Of a DNA stretch of 64,000 bases, positions 52,132-62,412 are shown piece by piece. The position numbers and the translations under genes were made by a program. Each line of letters opens with the position of its first letter. Within the stretch, counting starts at the first letter, position 1. Under the pieces are notes generated by a model, which saw only the letters and a program-made list of their open reading frames with translations, was not told the origin of the DNA and ran no database searches. Source of the stretch: Tritrichomonas musculus (Eukaryota; Parabasalia; Tritrichomonadida; Tritrichomonadidae); assembly GCA_039105265.1 (NCBI GenBank), contig JAPFFF010000001.1:8122001-8186000 (forward strand), written 5' to 3'.

Positions 52132-52802
52132 TCATTGAAAATTAGAACAAACAAACAAAAAGAATTATTAAATATAAATAAATGTAAGTTTAGCTATATT
52201 TTAGTATTAATTATATATATATATATTTATATGGGATCAATTTTATTTTAAATTCTAAATTTTGATTCATATATAAAATCAAACTTTGTTCAACTTTTTG
52301 ATTTCTGAATTAATAATAAATTTTTTTTTTTTTTTTTATCACAAAATTATAATATTTTCAAAATATATATAAACACATTTGTTAATATGCTAATTTTATC
52401 AAAATATTTAACTAATTTTAAGATATTTTAGAAGATACATTGCATTTCATATGAACTTTTTGAGTATAATTTCTTATCCTTTGTTTCTCTGTTTTTTTTA
52501 TTTTTAAAAAGAGTATTATTTATTTATATATTTTTTGCAAACTCAAGAATCATAAATTAGACAAAAGTTATCTTTTACTCATAGAAAAAAAGCAAAATTT
52601 TACATTCAATTGAAAATTTTATGAGCCATTCAAAATTCTTTACCGATATAATGTTATCACGAATTCAATTTTTTCAATTGAATTGAAAACATTCCCACCT
52701 ACACAATATGAAGAAAAAAAGTTTAGAAATTGAGAGATTGTATTTCAAAATTTATATGCAATTCAACAAAATGATAGGAGTTCATATTTTTAAAATACAA
52801 AC
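52132..52802. other. spacer between APC4 and the GRAM-domain gene
   Basis: AT-rich with a poly-T tract near 52320-52337. AGTTCATATTTTTAAAATAC lies just upstream of the ATG at 52803; TCATAT there is one base off the initiator consensus. No gene seen. Confidence 0.45.
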
Positions 52803-53879
52803 ATGGAAGGCTTTGATGATTACATAACTAAATTCAGTTGCTTTCTAGTTCAGAAAGTTTCAAATTATGGTTCATTGGTACTTCGTACAAATACAATAAG
52901 TTTTATTTTTGCAAATCATAAGGAGAAAGATATAGTTATTGATTACAAATCAATTACAGATTTCAATGCGCAAACACGTTTTGGAGATGCAATTACTAAT
53001 TTTGATATACGAGTCAAAGATCAATTATATAGTTTTTCAGGTATCCATGAAGTTCAACAATTAAATGATTTAATTAAACTCAGGCAACAACAATTAACAG
53101 AACCAAAAATAACATATGGATTTGTCAATCAAGATAAAAATAAAGTTCAATGGAGAGAGCTTAATGATCCAATTCTTTTGTATTCATGCATGGTTCCAGC
53201 TACTTTTGACCAAGTTAAAGAACAGATTTTAAACAAAAGCTTTTTCTCAGAAGTTTATAGTGATAATGGTAGCATGAATGTAAACCTTGAAGAATGGACT
53301 GAAAAAAATGGATATAAAGAAAGAACAATTTTCTATAATAAAATGCTAATTTTACCATTATTTGGTAAAAAATTGCTTAACTTATCTGAATTACAACGTT
53401 TATTTATAATTAATCCAACAAAAATCGGAATTAGTGTTTTATCAGATCTTGGAAATACACCTTTTGCTGAATGTTTTGATCCCCAAGTGGAATTAACATT
53501 TGAAGATAAAGGTAACTCTGTTGAATTTATTTGTAAACTTGATGTCGTTTGGTCAAAAAATCCAGCAATTAAATCAATTATTCAAAACCAAACAGTTACA
53601 TCAATCAAAGAATTTTATTCTTGTTTAGGTAAGAAGCTTCTCAAGATGTTTGGCGCTGAAGAAGAAGAAGATCAAAAAGAAGATGAAATGGAGAAATATC
53701 AAGATGAATTTTCAAAAACAAGGAAAATTTACAAGATTATTATTATTGCTCTTTTGGTAATTCTATTTTTAACATGCAATTTGAAATACAGAAATAATAT
53801 TGATCACAATAAGTTTTTCCATTTTATCATTAAAGCTATTGTTCTTTCTCAGTTTTTGCTGTTGCTGATCTTCTTCTAA
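52803..53879 (+). CDS. GRAM/VASt-like membrane protein (Aster/Lam-type?)
   Basis: A 358-residue protein. Residues about 10-95 have a GRAM/PH-like pattern (GSLVLRTNTISFIFANHKEK, DIVIDYKSITDFNAQTRFGD). Residues about 110-290 fit a VASt/START-like domain (PATFDQVKEQILNKSFFSEV, YKERTIFYNKMLILPLFGKK). A Glu/Asp/Lys-rich linker (about 278-305) leads to two hydrophobic helices, YKIIIIALLVILFLTCNL and FFHFIIKAIVLSQFLLLLIF, at the C-terminus. GRAM plus VASt plus C-terminal membrane anchor is the architecture of Lam/GRAMD1 (Aster) sterol-transfer proteins at ER contact sites. Domain identity is by pattern only; two terminal helices instead of one is slightly unusual. Confidence 0.6.
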   Translation: MEGFDDYITKFSCFLVQKVSNYGSLVLRTNTISFIFANHKEKDIVIDYKSITDFNAQTRFGDAITNFDIRVKDQLYSFSGIHEVQQLNDLIKLRQQQLTEPKITYGFVNQDKNKVQWRELNDPILLYSCMVPATFDQVKEQILNKSFFSEVYSDNGSMNVNLEEWTEKNGYKERTIFYNKMLILPLFGKKLLNLSELQRLFIINPTKIGISVLSDLGNTPFAECFDPQVELTFEDKGNSVEFICKLDVVWSKNPAIKSIIQNQTVTSIKEFYSCLGKKLLKMFGAEEEEDQKEDEMEKYQDEFSKTRKIYKIIIIALLVILFLTCNLKYRNNIDHNKFFHFIIKAIVLSQFLLLLIFF

Positions 53880-54500
53880 ATATATTAATATATTACCAAT
53901 ATTTTTCTTTTGCTGCATCTTGTTCCTTTATTTTTATAAAATACTTTATCATAAAATATTTTTATATATTTATTTACATTACTCATTATAAAATATTTTT
54001 GATGTTTATTTAAGTATTTAATTTTGAAAAAGAAAAATAAACGTGTTTTAAACATATTATACATTTTGAGAAAAAAACCGCTAATTCACCTAAATTTGAA
54101 AGAAGAATTTTGAAACCAATTTTAATACTTTTTAAAATTTATTATTGTTTTAATCTATTTTTAATATATAGAATCAATATTTTATAAAAAAACATTTATA
54201 TAATAAAAATTGATAAAGATATCATCTTTTTAATTGTTTCTATTTCATCTCACATATCTCTTTTAAAAAGTATTTGTTTTATAATATCCTATAAAAGTTG
54301 ACCAATTTTAAGTAATTAGATATAGTTTCGAAATATATATATTAATATTACTTAATGAGCATTATATCTTTATTTAGCTTTATAAAAATTTTAAAAATAT
54401 TGAGAAATTGGTAAATCTCTTGAATGGTTCACTTTTTGAGTGATAAAACTCAAAAAGTGCTACGTGGAATTTCTAAAAATTTGGCTGATCGCCAATTCAT
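53880..54500. other. AT-rich spacer with a hairpin
   Basis: No gene seen. A perfect 12-bp hairpin lies at 54430-54459 just before a long-TIR element. Confidence 0.5.
54430..54459. repeat. perfect 12-bp hairpin CACTTTTTGAGT
   Basis: CACTTTTTGAGT, a 6-base loop, then ACTCAAAAAGTG. The first ten bases of the arm are the same as in the hairpin at 9117-9143. Confidence 0.8.
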
Positions 54501-56376
54501 TATCAAAAATTCAATTGCTGATCGGGAATGAAGTGGAATATAAAGTATTGAAATTAAAAAATTTTACGGTTCTTTATGATATTAAATTATCGCGGTAAAA
54601 AGATCGGAAATATTGATATTTTATGTCAAAGTAATCAGCCAAATATCAAATGAAAGCACGAACTGATTTTATCAAACTAAACAAGCGCAAAAACCCACAA
54701 TAAAAGAGCTAAAAAACGACATACTTTCTCCTTATATTTGATATCGAAGTAATCAGCCGAATATCAAAGGAAGTAGTATATAGTAGGCCGTGTCAAATTA
54801 CACAGCCTACCCTCTTCGCTACGCTCGAGACTACTCCAAGGGCTCACGCCCCCTGGCCCATTCAAAAAGTTCTATTGTGCGTGCATTCAAAAAGTTTTAT
54901 TCAGAAAAAAAGTTCTCTTCACAAAAAGTAGTATATGTAAATGGCGTGATTTTTTAACGTCGCTTCGGCTTGCTGACGCAAGATTGCAGCTAAAGCTGCC
55001 ACTCCGTGTAAAAAATCCCATCCATTTGCCATTAATGACTACAAAAAAATGTTTTTCACGATTGAAATGTACCCTACGCTAAAACCAGCTGAAGAGAATA
55101 CACCTTTTTGTATTATCATCTCGGAAAAGTAATAAATTATACTTTACAGTAATGAATGTATTTCAATCTTTGCGTTATCTTCAGCTAAGATACCATTTGA
55201 TGTAAAGAATGTCGTATTAATCAATTTGAAATTAGCTTTTGGATTGATCATGAAATTACTATTACTTAATGGATATTCTTGATTATTTAACCAGATCTTA
55301 TTTGGTTCGCAATGATATTCATACGTAGGAGTATTATTAACATAGAATGATATATTGATTTTGATTTCATTGTCACTGGTAACATTATCTTTGGTTTCAT
55401 TATAATTCAAATAGAGGGTTCCCTCATATGCATCAAGTTGTTTTTCGAATTGGTAACGAATGCTTGTACTATTTGGTATACTGAATGTATACTTAATTTG
55501 TGTTAAAATATTTTCTAATGCTGCTAATCTTGATTCCATCGCTTCTATTGTAGTCTTTAATGCTGCATTCTCTCTCTCTAAATTTGATATTTTGCTATTT
55601 ATTGTTACAATACTAGTAACATGTTCACCTACTAGAAAGGCTAAATCTTGTTGAGATTTAATATAAGTATTTAAGGAATTTGATGTATTTTCAATTTTTG
55701 TCTTCAGTTCATCATTTTCACTTTTCAAAGCAAATTTTTCGTCGGATTCAGTTGTAGAATAAGTTTCTGAATAACAACCCTGATATTTTAGTTGTATGAG
55801 TACTATGTATGGTAATTATGTTTTCATTCTTCTCATAAGTATTTAACCATGATGCCCTAAATTTTTCACTTCTGGCTAGAGGTTTAATGACGACATCCCC
55901 TAATGCTATATTTTCTGTGTTCTTTTTAGTTTTCGTATTTTTATTTGAAATTATTAATTTTCTGTGATTTTTTCGTTTTGTATTATTGTTTTCAATTTCT
56001 TTCGTTTTTAAATTTGGAGTTTAATTATATTGGTTTAATTTGTTTTTTCGTTATTTTATTTTGAGTTTTTGATCTTGTTTAGTTTGATAAAATCAGTTCG
56101 TGCTTTCATTTGATATTCGGCTGATTACTTCGATATCAAATATAAGGAGAAAGTATGTCGTTTTTTAGCTCTTTTATTGTGGGTTTTTGCGCTTGTTTAG
56201 TTTGATAAAATCAGTTCGTGCTTTCATTTGATATTTGGCTGATTACTTTGACATAAAATATCAATATTTCCGATCTTTTTACCGCGATAATTTAATATCA
56301 TAAAGAACCGTAAAATTTTTTAATTTCAATACTTTATATTCCACTTCATTCCCGATCAGCAATTGAATTTTTGATA
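54501..56376. mobile_element. 1.9-kb element with ~270-bp TIRs (possible Polinton kin)
   Basis: Arms 54501-54770 and 56107-56376 are inverted copies of each other with very few differences, starting TATCAAAAATTCAATTG. Long TIRs and an interior GC-richer segment (CTTCGCTACGCTCG, CAAGGGCTCACGCCCCCTGG) unlike the host AT background, plus one coiled-coil ORF, are compatible with a deleted relative of the Polinton/Maverick elements abundant in trichomonads. A Mutator-type origin is also possible because no polymerase, integrase or capsid gene is present. No clear target duplication was found. Similar arms suggest the element is fairly recent. Confidence 0.5.
55144..55728 (-). CDS. coiled-coil protein in the long-TIR element
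   Basis: About 194 residues are readable. The N-terminal ~100 residues are heptad-rich coiled coil (ISNLERENAALKTTIEAMES, RLAALENILTQIK), followed by a beta-rich tail (YEGTLYLNYNETKDNV, IKINISFYVNNTPTYEY). A stalk plus beta-head layout is seen in viral fibre-like proteins, but it also occurs in many others; no homologue is recognised. It lies wholly inside the element bounded by the 270-bp TIRs. Confidence 0.5.
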   Translation of the reverse strand: MKSENDELKTKIENTSNSLNTYIKSQQDLAFLVGEHVTSIVTINSKISNLERENAALKTTIEAMESRLAALENILTQIKYTFSIPNSTSIRYQFEKQLDAYEGTLYLNYNETKDNVTSDNEIKINISFYVNNTPTYEYHCEPNKIWLNNQEYPLSNSNFMINPKANFKLINTTFFTSNGILAEDNAKIEIHSLL

Positions 56377-57280
56377 CAGTTTTTTCAATTCCGTTACGGA
56401 AAAAGTTCATGTTCGTTACGGAAACTTTTTGCGAGAAACCTCTTTTTTAAGAAAAATTTTTGCACGTTATAGAAAAATTATCATCAAACTTTTTCTGAAA
56501 AAAAAATTTTAAATCGTTATGGAATTGTAAACTTATCAAAATAATTACTTAAAATTTGATATTTATCGTTACGGAAAAAAACGGAAATTGAATGTATCCT
56601 CACAATTATTAAGAAAAAAAGTCTTTTTTATAAAACTTGTTTTTTCTCCAAAATTTATATATCAAGCTCGTGTTTTTATTTGTAATTTATATTTTTTTAG
56701 TTTTATTTTATTACTGAAACTAATTATTATATTATTTTCTCTCTACATATATTGATCATTATGGATCATTATTTGCTAATATAGGCTTATCATAAGTGTA
56801 TAATTTCTAGATGTAATGAATTTGATTTCAGCCTAAAAATAAAGGTCGTACAACTGAATTTTAACAGTAAAACTCAATGATTGGTTTGATTAAACTAATT
56901 ATATTTTATGATCATAATAGGATGCCTGATGGTATGTTTTTTGCTCTTTATTTTCATTTTTATAAAGATTTGCAAAACATCTTATTACAACGAAAAAATT
57001 AAAATCTTTTATCTCTTATATATTTAAATAATGTACATGATGATTAATTAAATTGCTGAAAATATTTCCAAAAAACTAAATATTGATTGAGAAAATTGAT
57101 AATTTCTCAAAGGTAATTACACTCTTTTTCATTCAATTTTTTTTCAGAGAAAAGTTGATGAATATGAGATTTTTTAATTTTTAATTTAGTGAGTTTCTTT
57201 ATATACCTAAATATAAGTAAGAATACCTAAGCTTGAAAGATAATATTAATGAATTGTTGATTTGGAGAAATCACAAAGAA
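56377..57280. other. AT-rich spacer, no gene seen
   Basis: Several CGTTACGGAAA strings at 56390-56590 and TACAGTTTTTTCAATTCCG at about 56375 weakly resemble the mariner-type arm at 13.1 kb; no matching partner end was found. Confidence 0.4.
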
Positions 57281-57288
57281 TACAGGAA

Positions 57289-58192
57289 AGAGGTGAGACT
57301 GCGAAATTTTAAATGAACTTTTTTCGGAATAATAATCAACAAAATTAAAAATAAATTAAAAATATAGTATTATGGTGTTGTCACCTTTTCATATCATATA
57401 CTTTTTTTTAGATTTAATCAAAAAAAATTGAAATTGTATTGATATTTCAAAATGTCATAATTCATATATTCGTCATTATTTTTTCTTTTCAACCATTAAA
57501 TTGCATTTGTATATAGATTATCTCTATTTTTTAATAAGAAAGCTATTCAATAAATGCGTTTTTGGAGAAAATTCAAAAAAATATTTTTCAATTTAAAGAG
57601 AAATTTTCTTCTATATTAAAGATCAAAGGGATAACTATAGTTTATCTCTTAACTTATCTGGTGCAGGCAAACATATCAAAATATTTTTAAAAATTTTTTT
57701 ACAATTTTAGCTAGGATTGAGGTTTAATATTGAATATAATTCTATATACGTTAATGATGTAAACTTCACAAATATACCAATAATTTCATTTGTTTTAATT
57801 TTGGTATCAACATCACAATAAGTATTTATTTTAATATTTATCAATAATTTACCAAACAAATCATGCTTATAATATGATGATAGTTAGTTAAATCATAAAA
57901 AATCAAAATTTGATTTATAATTCTTAGTCGAAGATTTTAATATTATATTCACATCTATATATTAAATATTGATAATTAAATTATTTATTATTTTGAGTAA
58001 ATGGAATTTTTTTATTAAGATAAAATTGAAATTATAATTAGATATAAACAATTCAATTTTAAAAATGGATTTATAGCTAAAAATCTGAAAAAAATATTAG
58101 TGAAATTATCATAAATAGCATTTAATTCTGCAATAAGATAATATTTATTAATATTATTAAAAAATACCAAAAATTTTCGCAGCCTCACCTCT
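57289..58192. mobile_element. 904-bp element with 8-bp TSD
   Basis: Exact duplication TACAGGAA (57281-57288 and 58193-58200) flanks ends AGAGGTGAGACTGCGAAATT and AGAGGTGAGGCTGCGAAAAT (other strand). No coding frame. The 8-bp TSD suggests a hAT-type or similar transposase supplied in trans. Confidence 0.85.
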
Positions 58193-58200
58193 TACAGGAA

Positions 58201-59871
58201 TCAATAATGCATCATTATATTAGAGATATCATATTACTAAATATTTCTTATATTATATATTATAATCTATTAATTAACCAAAATTAAGGAATTTATATTT
58301 ATATTAATAGATATTTATATTTTATTAGTTTTAAAAGAAAAAAACTCATTTTTCTTAATAATTATATTGTACATCATTTTATTAACAAATAATTAACAAT
58401 ATTATTTAATCTAATATGTAAATTAAAATTTTATTTAAATATTTATCAAGGAATTATTAATATATGAAGTAAATACAAATTTATGGTGAAATAAAAATGG
58501 TTATAGGTCAATAATAGTTTATCTATCAAAATTGAGAGATTGCACTTGAGAATTCAATTTTGAGAAGCTAAATGTACATTCTTTGAAAATTTGAAATATT
58601 GCATTTGAGAATTCAATTTTGAATAGGAGGAAAATATATATTTAAAATCTTTTTCCAGATGAAAAAAATAATATTTTCCAAAAAAAATCAAAAATGTTAT
58701 AATTATATGAACCTTATTTATTTATAAACCGAATAATAATGAGAAATTGGTATTTAATCTTTAAAATCCGAAAGATCTGCTTAAAAATGATATTGATTGA
58801 TATAGTTCATACTGATCAACCTCTTAATTAAGTCTAAAAAATATAATTATGAAGAGATTAAAAATGAAGATTAGATTATCATGAGATAAATGAAGAATTA
58901 AAAAAAACCTTTTATTATTTCATTTATTTATTAAATTAACTAATATTTCAGAATTAAGATACTTTTATTTTTTAATTTGATTTATTTTAATTATCTATTT
59001 GCTAAATATTTATTTGGATATTTTGATTCTTAAATTTCATTTTTTTCAATATAATGAATTTGTAAACTTCACAAATATAATAAATATAAATATCTTGGAA
59101 ATTTCTAATTAAAATCCTAAAATATACTTTTAAATATTTATTATAAATACATATAAAAATATAAAATTGAGGAAAATATAAATTATCATACAAATGGGAG
59201 TGTAGTTACCTTTAATTTCTCCAACTTTTTGAGACGCGAAAAATTTAAACCTTTTCTTTTTGGATAAATATATAAAGCATTAGCGAGAAAACATAATGGA
59301 AAACGATTGCAGGCTTTACTTGATATGATAAAAAAATATCGATATATTATGAATAATTTTTTTTTGAAAAAATGAAGATATTATATTCATCAGATGCACC
59401 TATATGTAACTAATATATTTCTTAAATACCGAAAGAACTGAAAGATTATTGAGAGAGTAAATTCACTTTTAAAACTCAACAACGTAAATAAACGTACGAA
59501 AAAATTTCTAATTTTCAATAAATTGAGAGGGCGATAAAAATTGAAAGAAAAATATAAAATTTTTCATTATTTTTAATTGAAAAATTGAATGAAAATGTCA
59601 CTTTTCTGCTATTCTGCAACGTCGAGGAGAAAACGGGGTATTGAGTTTTCTTTACTTAATTCCTCAAAAATTCTCAATGCAATTGATTGGTATTCGCATA
59701 TTGTGTATTTCTGATAATTCATTATTGTTTGATTATTTGTTTTCGAGTTGAAATTATAATTTTAATCTTTAAAATTTTTAACTGAAAAAAATTTTTTTTG
59801 ATCGTTATTTCCAAAAAAAATGCAAGAAGCATGATACGAAAAAAATGTATTTTTGTTTATACAATATATTA
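58201..59871. other. AT-rich spacer, no gene seen
   Basis: A local duplication GAGAATTCAATTTTGA (58550 and 58607 areas) is the only ordered structure noted. Confidence 0.5.
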
Positions 59872-59879
59872 TTATTTAT

Positions 59880-61438
59880 AAGACCCCTAACATTACCGTT
59901 TACAATTTTTCATCGATACCTGTAAAATATTTTTATCTCAACAAAATAATATATTTACTTAATTTAAAATATATATCATGCTTATTCACATCATATTAAT
60001 ATTTATAGGATAATTTCAATCAGATATTTTGAAATTAAAATCTTAATATTTGCAATATTATATGTCAGAAATAGAATTACAATGTCTTCTGGTTAAACAT
60101 TAGTAAATCCATTGTATAACTATAGGCTAGATGCATTTTCGTTTAAATTTTCGTTAAACTGAAATTTTATGATCATCATTTTTAAAAACTTTTGAAATAA
60201 TTAAAACTTGTTAAAAATATTTGCTTGATTAATTTATATATTTAACACTTAATCCAATTCCAAAAGTTAAAATCAAAAATAATCGAAAGAATTAAATTTT
60301 ATATTCCAAATATAAATGAAATAATCATTAATTTGTAATATATAATGTAAATAAATATATTTTTAAGATTAGATATTTATTAAATCTTTTAGATGATTTT
60401 TAATAAATTTTTTAGCAAGATATAATGAATTATTCTAAATCTAGTATATTTTCAGTGGTTCATTTCACTGTTTACATGTTTAATAGATTTTACCGATGCT
60501 TAGAAATTTATTTGTAATTATTTACTTAAAATCTTATTAACTATGGTGAACATAACATAATCTATAAAAATGGTTGTATTAAACTCAGTTTTTGTGTCAT
60601 GATAAATGAACACATCTAGAGTTCTGATTTATTATTCCAAAATAAATGGAATAAATATGAATTCAATAAATAAAAGAATTTTAATTATTTTGGCAACTTA
60701 AATGATTTTAGTTCTTCAAATATTATCTTAATTTTTGATCTTTTCTAAAATCATAAAATAAATTTTGTTTTATTTAATGTAATATCTTTTTTTAATGTTT
60801 AATAAAAAAGTAAATAAATATAAAATCATTAATATGTCAAGATAATAGAGATTCAATTAAATTTTATGATGAAAATTGGTTATGTTAAAATAGATAACTA
60901 AAAATTTTTTTATTTATTTCTAAAATAATATTCAGAAATTCAATTGAATATTTGAGCATTTCGGGTTAGAAAAACGAGTTATTTTGAATTGCTCTTCAGA
61001 ATATTTGAGCTACCGGGTTAGAAAAACGAGTTGTTTTGTATAGAGTGATTATTTAGATTTGAAATATTTTTATATTAATAAATATATCATAGTTAGTAAA
61101 TATATATAGCTTTTTATAATATATAATTTTATATAAATATAATATATTTTTAATTAATATATATATCTAATTTTTAGTTATTTTCATTTTTAAATTCCTA
61201 ATATATTAAAAATAAATAAACATGTATTCTTTATAGCAGTTCTAATATCTTATATAAGTATGATAATATAGGAAATATAAAGAAACAAAATACTTTTTAA
61301 ATAATCATTTAAATATCTCTTTAATAATGCATTTATTGGCAATATGGTTAAATTAACTTTTGTTTAGTATTATATATAGAAAACAAATGCATAAATAAAT
61401 ATTCATTTTATCACAAAAACCAAAATGTGAGGGGTTTT
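59880..61438 (-). mobile_element. 1559-bp element with 8-bp TSD, copy 2 (inverted)
   Basis: Target duplication TTATTTAT (59872-59879 and 61439-61446). The element is the reverse complement of 16833-18391, has the same length, and differs at only scattered bases (the left end reads AAGACCCC instead of AAAACCCC). Two different insertion sites with different duplications show that it moved as a unit recently. No coding frame. Confidence 0.92.
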
Positions 61439-61446
61439 TTATTTAT

Positions 61447-61661
61447 TAATTTATTAAAGTTATTGTTATTTATTATTTAAAAGCCAAGATACGAAAAAAT
61501 AGGTATGTTCAAAAATTGAATTGAAAGTACCATGGTACATACAATGGTACTTTTTGATCGTTAGGTTGTATACCATGGTTTGTACAAAAAGTAAAGGTTA
61601 GTTTTAAAAATATTTGCATCGTACAAAATTCAAATTAAAAAAAAAACTAAAAGGATATAAG
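61447..61661. other. AT-rich spacer with CCATGG palindromes
   Basis: Strings ACCATGGTAC and TACCATGGTTTGTAC with GTACTTTTTG / CAAAAAGTA lie about 60 bp apart at 61530-61603, an imperfect inverted repeat. No gene. Confidence 0.4.
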
Positions 61662-61889
61662 TAAAGTGCCCCAAAAAAATAGGGATCTCATTCAATAAAA
61701 TAGGGGTCGACGATCAAGTTAAGAAAAAATTGTATATTTTTTCAGAAAATATAATTTTAAGAAAAAATTTTTTTTTTCAAATATTTTTTTCTCAAAATAA
61801 ATTTTTATTATCGTTTTCCCTTGAAATTAATTATTTTTTGAATCGGCCCCCTATTTTTTGAATCGACCCCCTTTATTTCTCTCACTTTA
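61662..61889. mobile_element. ~228-bp MITE-like inverted repeat
   Basis: Left TAAAGTG...AATAGGGATC...AATAGGGGTCGA; the right side read inverted gives TAAAGTGAGAGAAATAAAGG then GGTCGATTCAAAAAATAGGG. Each arm itself contains two direct sub-copies of the GGG-TC-ATTCAA block. No target duplication beyond TA is evident. Confidence 0.5.
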
Positions 61890-62412
61890 TATATTAAACT
61901 AAGTTTTTTAATTATACTATCGTGAAAAAGTGGGCGTCTTTGTGAATAAGTGGCCGTCATATAACTTTTTTCTTTCAAATAATGGATAAGTCATTGAAAT
62001 TTTTTAATTCTCATTCAAAAAATTGAGAAAAAAAATATTTTTCAATTACGATCATATTTTTCTTTCATTCTTCAAGAAAACTATTCTTCTCAAGTAATTC
62101 TCTTTGTTTCTATTTCATTGCTTTGCGATTCTTAATTTAAATCTCTTTTTTTTTGGAAAAAATGATATATAATAATTTTAATTCTTATTTTTTTTCTGCA
62201 TTTTAGAGTGAAAATAAAAAAAAAGTAATTTTTAGCTTCTCCCCAATGCGGGTCGCACTATATAAGCTTCCATAAATTTTATGAATTATTAGATCCATCT
62301 TTGATTCGATGCGAATTTATAAGCATATTTTAAAAAAATAGATTAAAAAAGCAAATAAAGAATGAGAATAGTTATCAAAATGTTTATTTATTAAACTAAT
62401 ATTAATTATATC
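61890..62412. other. downstream flank of the pogo-type transposase
   Basis: It contains GAAAAAGTGGGCGTC and GAATAAGTGGCCGTC near 61924 and 61942, similar to the TTCAAAAAGTGGCGTC string at 9133. It may include the element's left end, but the right end is beyond or not visible in this window. Confidence 0.35.

Noticed and set aside
56375-56600. Second mariner-type MITE
   Set aside because: TACAGTTTTTTC and CGTTACGGAAA strings recall the 13.1-kb family, but no matching second end or TA-flanked partner was found.
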